This document shows positions 58,229 through 64,000 of a stretch of DNA of 64,000 bases, piece after piece. Numbering within the stretch: position 1 is the first letter of the stretch; every line of letters starts with the position of its first letter. The stretch is from NCBI RefSeq assembly GCF_000473205.1, contig NZ_KI421507.1, forward strand, positions 43,208 to 107,207, in the 5' to 3' direction. Both the position numbers and the translations under genes were made by a program. This DNA comes from Pseudophaeobacter arcticus DSM 23566. Lineage in GTDB: Bacteria > Pseudomonadota > Alphaproteobacteria > Rhodobacterales > Rhodobacteraceae. The notes beneath the pieces are model-generated. The model was not told the origin of the DNA, did no database searches, and saw only the letters and a program-made list of their open reading frames with translations.

Positions 58229-59017
58229 TCAGTCCATGGCATTGAGGATCAGGGTGGCAATCTGGGTTGAGGAATGAACGCCCAGCTTGCCATAGGCGCG
58301 GCGGCGCAGGGTGCGAATGGTGTTCTCAGAGACCCCCAGCTCCAGCGCGGTGCCTGCCACGCTGAGCCCCTGCACCCCCAGATCACAGACCTCGGCCTCG
58401 CGCGGGGTGAGGGCGCCAAAGGGACCGGCATCCCGGTCGCGTAGGGCGGACGCCCGTCCACTGGCCACCTGTCCAATGGCGGCGGCCCCGGCGATCCGGT
58501 GGCGCAGCCCGATCAGCTCATGCGCCAGTGGCAGAACCTGTTGCAGGCGCTGCATATCCTGGTCAGAGAGCCAGCCGGATTTTTCGCCTCGCAAGAAGAA
58601 GGATTGAAAGCCAACCCGCTCATTCAGGGAGGAGACCGTGACCCGTTCGATGACCTGATCGCGGGCGTAGATCGGGCTGATCGGATCTTCGGGGCTCGGG
58701 CGCCAGCGCTCGATCATCAGCCCGCCGGTTTGGGCGGCACGGATCCGTTGCAGGATGCTCTGCATCAGGCGCTCGTTCTTCAGGATCGTGCTGGCATTCC
58801 GGTTGAACCAATAGCCGCTCATCTCGCCCGCCCAGATCGACAGGACGGGCGTCGGGCGGGCCATGTCCGGGACATAGAAGGTGCCAAAATTGGCAATCTC
58901 AGCCGCGGTGCGAATGTAGCGCAGCAGATGGCGGGCAAAATCCGGCCGCACAACGGCGGCTGCAAGCTCGGCAACACCGTCACGGGGGAGGGGCCTGGGC
59001 GGAAAGATGTCACTCAT
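58229..59017 (-). CDS. LuxR-family transcriptional regulator
   Basis: A 262-residue regulator. The C-terminal GerE/LuxR helix-turn-helix (GALTPREAEVCDLGVQGLSV then GVSENTIRTLRRRAYGKLGV) occupies residues ~195-260. The N-terminal ~190 residues lack an autoinducer-binding or receiver signature that I recognise, so the signal is unknown. It is divergent from the reductive dehalogenase gene across a 77-base gap, the usual arrangement of a local regulator, so it may respond to a halogenated aromatic; this is inference. Confidence 0.82.
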   Translation of the reverse strand: MSDIFPPRPLPRDGVAELAAAVVRPDFARHLLRYIRTAAEIANFGTFYVPDMARPTPVLSIWAGEMSGYWFNRNASTILKNERLMQSILQRIRAAQTGGLMIERWRPSPEDPISPIYARDQVIERVTVSSLNERVGFQSFFLRGEKSGWLSDQDMQRLQQVLPLAHELIGLRHRIAGAAAIGQVASGRASALRDRDAGPFGALTPREAEVCDLGVQGLSVAGTALELGVSENTIRTLRRRAYGKLGVHSSTQIATLILNAMD

Positions 59018-59094
59018 TCGGGTGACAGACTGGCGCGGTCACTGTGGAATAGTCAAGCCACTTCCACAGATCCCAGCTGCGAGGCCCGGCCATC

Positions 59095-62000
59095 ATGACC
59101 AAAGTCTTTTCAACCCGGCAGCGCCCGATCCATCTGGGCCCCTTTCCGTTGGAGCGACTGGTGCGCGGGCCGATGCCGGATCTTGGTGCCGTGCCTGCCG
59201 CGCAGCCGCTGGAGTTCCGCCGTCCCACGGCGCCTGCCTCGATCATCAATGCGATGGGGGAGTATCAGGCGATGATGGATGCGGTGCGCGATGGGCTGGT
59301 GAACAAGGCACAGGCCAGCTGTCCCGGTGATCCACAGGAGCGCGCCGATCATATCAAGGCCTTTGGCTATTTCGCGGATGCGGCCATGGTGGGGATCGGC
59401 CCGGTGCCAGCCTCAGCCCGGCTGGCGCAGCCCTATCGCAACCCGGATATTGACCGGCTGTCGGAGGATCTGAAAACCCGCCAGACAAAGACGCTGGCGG
59501 CGGGCATTGATCACATCATGGCCGACCTCAAAGAGGCGATGCAGGCGCCGCCGACCACCATTGGCGATCATAAGCACGCCATTGTCTTTCTCTATGACAT
59601 GCCGCGTGATCCGCGCGTCGATGAAGAGGGCGCCGAGTGGATCCAGGGGGCTGCCCGCCACCGGGCCTGCCTGCGTGCCAGCGAAACCGCCGTGGTGCTG
59701 GCCAATTATATCCGGCTGTTGGGCTGGGATGCCAAGGCCCATACCGGCACCTCGTCCGATGTGGACCTCAACCAGTTGGCGGTGGCCGCTGGGCTGGTCA
59801 CGGTGCAGGAGGGGCATCTGGTTTGCCCCTATCTGGGGGACCGCTTTGGTCTGGCGGTGGTGACCACCGATTTTGACCTCGCCATGGACCGGCCGCTGCT
59901 GCCGCTGGATCAGCAGCCGATGGTGCAGCTCAAGGGGCCAAAATGGTGGTTGGGGCTGGGCTCGCAGCGCTCTGCCCTGAATGGCGATCCCTTCAAGGCG
60001 CGCGATTTCAAGGATGGCCCGCACCCCTTTGAAACGCTGAAACGGGTGGCGGATCCCACTACCTATATAGATGAGCCCAATGTGGCACGGGTGCCAAAAC
60101 GTGCCGATATGTTTGCCCGCAGCCAGTTTGGGGACATGGGAAAGGGCAATCAGACGGCAGCCACGGGTGGCTTTTATGTGCGCAAAGCAGCGCCGTCGAT
60201 GGCGCAGCGCCGGATGCTGGGCGCCTTTGTGCTGTTGCAGGATGGCACGCCCGCCAGGGGCCCGCGCCCCAGCGATGCGGCGCGCAATGCTGCCAATATC
60301 AAAGCGGCCAGCTATTGGCTGGGCATTGATGCGGTTGGTATCAGCCGCTGCCCGGACTGGACCTGGTACAGCCATGACGCCACCGGCGCCGAGATCCACC
60401 CCGAACATGATCAGGCGATCAGCATGATTGTCGATCAGGGCTTTGACACCACCGAGGGCACCTCGGGGGATGACTGGATCGCGGTGGCCCAGTCGATGCG
60501 GGCCTATCTGCGGTTCTCGCTGCTGGGCGGTGTCATTGCCCGCCAGATCCGCAACTTGGGCTACAAGGCCAAGGCCCATACGGTGATGGATGGCGAGGTG
60601 TTGCAGCCGCCCTTGCTGCTGCTCTCGGGCCTGGGAGAGGTCAGCCGGATTGGTGAAGTCATCCTCAACCCCTTTCTGGGGCCAAGGTTGAAATCCGGCG
60701 TGGTGAGTACCGATATGCCGATGACCCATGATGCACCGATCGACTTTGGCCTGCAGAAATTCTGCGAGGCCTGCAATAAATGCGCCCGTGAATGCCCCTC
60801 GGGGGCGATCACTGCCGGACCCAAGCTGATGTTCAACGGCTATGAGATCTGGAAAAGCGACAGTCAGAAATGCACCACCTACCGGATTACCACGCCGGGC
60901 GGCGCCATGTGTGGGCGCTGCATGAAAACCTGCCCCTGGAACCTGGAGGGCATCTTTGCCGAGCGCCCGTTCCGTTGGGCGGCGATGAATATTCCCCAGG
61001 CCGCGCCGGTGCTGGCCAAACTGGACGATGCGCTGGGCAATGGCGAGATGAACCCGGCCAAGAAATGGTGGTGGGACCTGGAGATGCAAGAGGACGGAGG
61101 CTACCGCCCGACACGCCATCCGGTAAATGCCCGTGCCCTGCAAAAGGATCTGGATCTGAAGTATGAGGACCAGACACTGGCGGTCTACCCGGCGCATCTG
61201 GCGCCGCATCCCTGGCCCTACCCCTTCCCGATGGACCGCGAGGCCGGGATCGAAGCCTACCAGCAGATGATCACAGCCGAGGACTACAAGGCGCGCCGCG
61301 CCAAAGGAGAGACCGGCACCTGGGATCACCGCTATAGCAGTGATGTGGACAGCCCGGTGCTTGGCGTGCGGGTGTCGCGGGTCGACGCCATGAGCCCGGA
61401 GGTGACCAAATACGAATTTCAAAGCCTGGACGGCTCCCCCTTGCCGGAATGGACGGCGGGCGCCCATCTCGACATCGTGGTGGCGCCGGAATACCTGCGC
61501 CAGTATTCCATGTCCGGTGACCCGGCGGATCGCTCCAAATACCAGATCGGGGTGCTGCGCGAGGACGCCGGGCGCGGCGGCTCGCTGCTGTTGCACCGGA
61601 TCTTTGCCGAGGGGCGCAAGATTTTTATCTCCAAACCGATCAACCATTTCCCGCTCAGAGAGGAGGCTGCAAAATCCTACCTCATGGGCGGTGGCATCGG
61701 GGTGACGCCAATGATCGCCATGGCGCATCGGCTGCATGCGCTGGGCCAGGAATTTGAGCTGCATTACTCGATCTCCAACCGGGCGGCGGCGGGCTATCTG
61801 CAGGATCTTGCGCAGATGCCCTGGTCCGACAGGGTGCATATCCATGTCTCGGCTGAGGGTACGCGGGCTGATCTGGATCTGCTGCTGGCAGGCTACGCGC
61901 CGGGGCAGCATGTCTACACCTGCGGGCCGGATCGCTACATGGAGGCGGTGATGCAGGCGGCAGAGCGGCAGGGCTTCCCCGAAGAGGCGCGCCATCTTGA

Positions 62001-62304
62001 GTATTTCTCGGTGCCAGAGCTGCCAGAGTATGAAAACCATACCTTTACCCTCAAACTGGCCCGGTCGGGCAGGGTGCTTGAGGTGCCTGCGGACAAGACC
62101 GCAACCGATGTCTTGCTGGAAAACGGCGTTCATATCGACGTGAAATGTTCGGACGGTATTTGCGGCGTGTGCAAATGTGGCCTGTTGTCCGGTGAGGTCG
62201 AGCACCGCGACTTTGTGCTGTCCAAAGCGCAGCGCAAGGATGCAGTGATCCTGTGCCAGTCGCGGGCCGCCCACAAGGATGGCACCATCGAGGTGGACCT
62301 GTAA
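59095..62304 (+). CDS. Self-sufficient reductive dehalogenase fused to flavin/NAD/2Fe-2S reductase
   Basis: A 1069-residue fusion. Residues ~1-700 form a cobalamin-dependent RdhA core ending in two 4Fe-4S motifs: CEACNKCARECP (C557, 560, 563, 567) and C593 with CGRCMKTCP (C606, 609, 613). Residues ~735-980 form a ferredoxin-reductase-like unit: RQYSMSGDP for flavin and GGGIGVTPM for NAD(P)H. Residues ~985-1069 form a plant-type 2Fe-2S ferredoxin (C1018, C1023, C1026, C1054). There is no Tat signal and no RdhB anchor gene, so it is cytoplasmic. The layout matches BhbA of Comamonas and NpRdhA of Nitratireductor, which remove halogens from hydroxybenzoates or phenols with NAD(P)H under air. Confidence 0.93.
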   Translation: MTKVFSTRQRPIHLGPFPLERLVRGPMPDLGAVPAAQPLEFRRPTAPASIINAMGEYQAMMDAVRDGLVNKAQASCPGDPQERADHIKAFGYFADAAMVGIGPVPASARLAQPYRNPDIDRLSEDLKTRQTKTLAAGIDHIMADLKEAMQAPPTTIGDHKHAIVFLYDMPRDPRVDEEGAEWIQGAARHRACLRASETAVVLANYIRLLGWDAKAHTGTSSDVDLNQLAVAAGLVTVQEGHLVCPYLGDRFGLAVVTTDFDLAMDRPLLPLDQQPMVQLKGPKWWLGLGSQRSALNGDPFKARDFKDGPHPFETLKRVADPTTYIDEPNVARVPKRADMFARSQFGDMGKGNQTAATGGFYVRKAAPSMAQRRMLGAFVLLQDGTPARGPRPSDAARNAANIKAASYWLGIDAVGISRCPDWTWYSHDATGAEIHPEHDQAISMIVDQGFDTTEGTSGDDWIAVAQSMRAYLRFSLLGGVIARQIRNLGYKAKAHTVMDGEVLQPPLLLLSGLGEVSRIGEVILNPFLGPRLKSGVVSTDMPMTHDAPIDFGLQKFCEACNKCARECPSGAITAGPKLMFNGYEIWKSDSQKCTTYRITTPGGAMCGRCMKTCPWNLEGIFAERPFRWAAMNIPQAAPVLAKLDDALGNGEMNPAKKWWWDLEMQEDGGYRPTRHPVNARALQKDLDLKYEDQTLAVYPAHLAPHPWPYPFPMDREAGIEAYQQMITAEDYKARRAKGETGTWDHRYSSDVDSPVLGVRVSRVDAMSPEVTKYEFQSLDGSPLPEWTAGAHLDIVVAPEYLRQYSMSGDPADRSKYQIGVLREDAGRGGSLLLHRIFAEGRKIFISKPINHFPLREEAAKSYLMGGGIGVTPMIAMAHRLHALGQEFELHYSISNRAAAGYLQDLAQMPWSDRVHIHVSAEGTRADLDLLLAGYAPGQHVYTCGPDRYMEAVMQAAERQGFPEEARHLEYFSVPELPEYENHTFTLKLARSGRVLEVPADKTATDVLLENGVHIDVKCSDGICGVCKCGLLSGEVEHRDFVLSKAQRKDAVILCQSRAAHKDGTIEVDL

Positions 62305-62319
62305 GCGGCAGGGGCTGCC

Positions 62320-63189
62320 CTAGTGGCCGAACCAATTGGGAAGTGTGGTTCGAAACTGAAACCGCAGGCTCTTGCAGCGCAGGACAGAGCTGGCCTCGTC
62401 CCGCACCGGGGATTGCAGGCTGCTCCAGGCGGTTTCTTCGGCCTCCTGCCAGGGCAGATGCGGCAGCGCCTCTGCCTCTGCAAGCTTGTCCACCGCTTCC
62501 TTTGCCGCCTGCTGCCAGGCCTTTCCGGGGCTGCCTGGGCCTTTGGTATTGGCCACCTCATGGCGTACCTCGGTCATGGCCGACAGGGCAGCGACATCCG
62601 CATATTTCAAATGGGCAAGGTAGACCCCCCGTGGCATGGCAAAGGGAAACTGTGCCAGCCGTGCCGGGCGCAGCTGAATCCCATGACGGCGCAGCCCGAT
62701 GGGCCTGCGGACCGCCCAGGCCTTGCTATAATGGCCGGTAAAAACGGCGGCGCGGGTCCTGGCAAAGACAGGTGCTTTGGGGGCCTCGGCTGCGTCAGCT
62801 TCTGCGTCTGAGAAATCAAACAGATTAAACCCAAGCGCAAAAAGCGCAGGCGCCTGTTGCTGGGCCAGCATGTCGGCAAGCGATCCCCAGCGGGCGGGAT
62901 CCAGGCAAATCAGCTCATCCGCATCTGTTCGAATGACCCAGTCATAGATCTCCAGCAGGCCCTGTTGAAACCCATTCAGCATCCGTCCCCGCCAATGGTC
63001 AAACCCCTGCAGGCGATCCCGCGGGATGGTCAGCACCGAAGCGCCGGGGCAAATCTCCTGAATGCAAGGATCCGCGCCGTGGGACACAACATACAGATTC
63101 TCGGGGCCAAGCAGCCGGCTGTAGTGGCGAAACCATTGGGCCAAAGCCCAGTGGTCCTTATAGACCATGGTGAGTGCACAGATTTTCAT
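62320..63189 (-). CDS. Glycosyltransferase family 2-like (GT2_4) protein
   Basis: A 289-residue protein starting MKICALTMVYKDHWALAQWF, with a DWVIRTDADELICLD segment containing the DAD metal motif, and HLKYADVAALSAM near residue 205. This matches the Glyco_tranf_2_4 group common in roseobacter surface-polysaccharide loci. No membrane segment. It is convergent with the dehalogenase gene, 15 bases from its stop. Acceptor unknown. Confidence 0.8.
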   Translation of the reverse strand: MKICALTMVYKDHWALAQWFRHYSRLLGPENLYVVSHGADPCIQEICPGASVLTIPRDRLQGFDHWRGRMLNGFQQGLLEIYDWVIRTDADELICLDPARWGSLADMLAQQQAPALFALGFNLFDFSDAEADAAEAPKAPVFARTRAAVFTGHYSKAWAVRRPIGLRRHGIQLRPARLAQFPFAMPRGVYLAHLKYADVAALSAMTEVRHEVANTKGPGSPGKAWQQAAKEAVDKLAEAEALPHLPWQEAEETAWSSLQSPVRDEASSVLRCKSLRFQFRTTLPNWFGH

Positions 63190-63554
63190 GCCCGCACTAT
63201 GCGAGCACCGCAGTCGCTCGCCAAGAGCGTTTCATCAGAAAGCAGGACGACCTGAACGCGGATCTGGCGTCCTGGACCGGTTTCTGAACCGCTTCTGACC
63301 GACTCGACATCCCCCACCAGCGACTCACAGGAGGGGGAACAGCAGGCGAGTCGCCGGGTTGTCTTGTAGGTGGCGGTTGCCAAATAACTACATGTTGAGA
63401 GTAGCCCTTTGGTCCGGCTGCAAACGCTGCAGTGCCTGTGGGGGCAGGTCGTATGGAGCGAGAATTTTCTGCCAGATTGAATCGGCTTAAGGCATTGAAA
63501 ATATTAAATAATAGTTCTCTTCTGAAAAAAGGCACTGATTTTGTAATTTAGGTC
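63190..63554. other. Gap between the glycosyltransferase and the rRNA promoter
   Basis: About 365 bases with no gene seen. It contains an inverted repeat GCGACTC / GAGTCGC around 63320-63360 and an AT-rich patch near 63500-63550, which could be an UP element for the rRNA promoter that follows. Confidence 0.4.
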
Positions 63555-63583
63555 TTGCGGGTTTGTTGAGTTAACACTAGAAC
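63555..63583 (+). promoter_or_regulatory. Candidate rRNA operon promoter
   Basis: TTGCGG, 17 bases, TAGAAC followed by a run of C residues. The -10 TAGAAC plus C-rich discriminator resembles roseobacter rrn promoters as I remember them; AT-rich DNA lies just upstream. Confidence 0.55.
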
Positions 63584-63950
63584 CCCCTCTACCGGCAGCG
63601 GCGACGCGGTTTGGTGGGTTGCTTCGGCGGCCGGACGGGCCGGAGAGACGGTTGTGACGCTCGGGAGAGACCGGGGCATCTGGGGGGTGTGATGAGGCGG
63701 TTGCGCTAAGGAATTGGCGCGGTGGTCTTGTTTTTGGCCTTTGGGTGTTGCTCTTTGACATTGATGATAACTGAAGAGATATGTGGGCGGTTTGGTTCGT
63801 TTCGATGGATCAACGTCTGTATATCAACGCTCTTAGTAATATTGCGGCGCTCAAGTAGCGCAGCGGTAGCGCGATGATAGAGTGTCAGCTTCACTGTTTG
63901 AACGGTTCACTGTTTTCTTATGAAAACTGTGTACATCAAACAGATGACTT
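63584..63950 (+). ncRNA. rRNA operon leader (untranslated 5' part of the 16S transcript)
   Basis: This stretch resembles, from memory, the leader preceding 16S rRNA in roseobacters, including segments GGTGGTCTTGTTTTTGGCC, GGCGGTTTGGTTCG and ATCAACGTCTGTATATCAAC, and the final part CAGATGACTTCCAATGCGT. The conserved 16S start (AGAGTTTGATCCTGGCTCAG) is not found in the ~50 bases that remain in the window. Confidence 0.65.
63749..63760 (+). promoter_or_regulatory. boxA antitermination signal of the rRNA leader
   Basis: TGCTCTTTGACA, one base from the classical boxA consensus TGCTCTTTAACA. It is bound by NusB-S10 (rpsJ at 46174) to make rRNA transcription resistant to Rho. Confidence 0.8.
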
Positions 63951-64000
63951 CCAATGCGTGTTCAATCCTTAGCCGGGTGAACATATGGGCCTGCCCCCAA

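Noticed and set aside
59413..62274. Long minus-strand open frame opposite the reductive dehalogenase.
   Set aside because: Antisense shadow of a GC-rich gene; the sense frame carries all catalytic and metal motifs.

Overview
The window looks like chromosomal DNA of a marine Roseobacter-clade alphaproteobacterium (Rhodobacteraceae; Ruegeria/Phaeobacter-like). The basis is the alphaproteobacterial ribosomal protein and RNA polymerase genes, the gene mix (GSCFA protein, rhamnosyltransferase-like proteins, DMT transporters), and a right-hand end that resembles, from memory, a roseobacter 16S rRNA operon leader. The genus cannot be fixed from sequence reading alone.

1-8.2 kb holds the right part of an aryl-polyene (APE)-type fatty-acid/polyketide locus. 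It encodes an acyl carrier protein, a small membrane protein, an AMP ligase, a UbiE-like methyltransferase, a family-2 glycosyltransferase, an unknown exported protein, a hotdog dehydratase, an LpxL-type acyltransferase, a LolA-like carrier and an MMPL exporter that runs off the left edge. All are on the minus strand and most are joined by short stop-start overlaps. A PlsC-type acyltransferase sits inside the locus on the plus strand. The ketosynthases expected for such a pathway are not visible and should lie to the left.

8.3-19.8 kb is an accessory island. It has an IS5-family transposase remnant at its left edge, a complete IS3-family element with inverted repeats and a 3-bp target duplication, and a tyrosine-recombinase remnant. 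Between these lie a second groES-groEL pair behind a CIRCE operator and many small uncharacterised proteins: a three-member paralogous family, a seven-repeat W-C-RG protein, a truncated transglutaminase-like protein, small lysine-rich proteins, and hemerythrin-like and NTF2-like proteins. This is the least understood block of the window.

19.8-24.5 kb holds an EF-hand protein, a TPR/O-GlcNAc-transferase-like protein (GT41), a GSCFA protein and a GDSH-motif protein, suggesting a glycan or protein-modification locus. 24.6-37.7 kb is the secE-nusG / rplK-rplA / rplJ-rplL-rpoB-rpoC region with clear terminators and hairpin leaders. 37.8-40.3 kb holds two rhamnosyltransferase-like proteins around a DMT transporter. 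40.7-44.9 kb is the str operon (rpsL, rpsG, fusA, tuf). The S10 operon follows but is broken up: an unknown gene lies before rpsJ, a terminator plus structured element plus lipoprotein gene lies between rplW and rplB, and a strong terminator follows rplP where rpmC would be expected.

52.2-58.2 kb holds an atypical metallo-beta-lactamase-fold protein, a glutaredoxin-fold protein without active-site cysteines, a soluble PAS chemoreceptor, and pxpB-pxpC-pxpA (5-oxoprolinase). 58.2-62.3 kb holds a LuxR-type regulator divergent from a 1069-residue self-sufficient reductive dehalogenase fused to a flavin/NAD/2Fe-2S reductase, the most striking single gene here. The window ends with a glycosyltransferase and an rRNA-operon promoter, boxA and leader that run into sequence not resembling the start of 16S rRNA.
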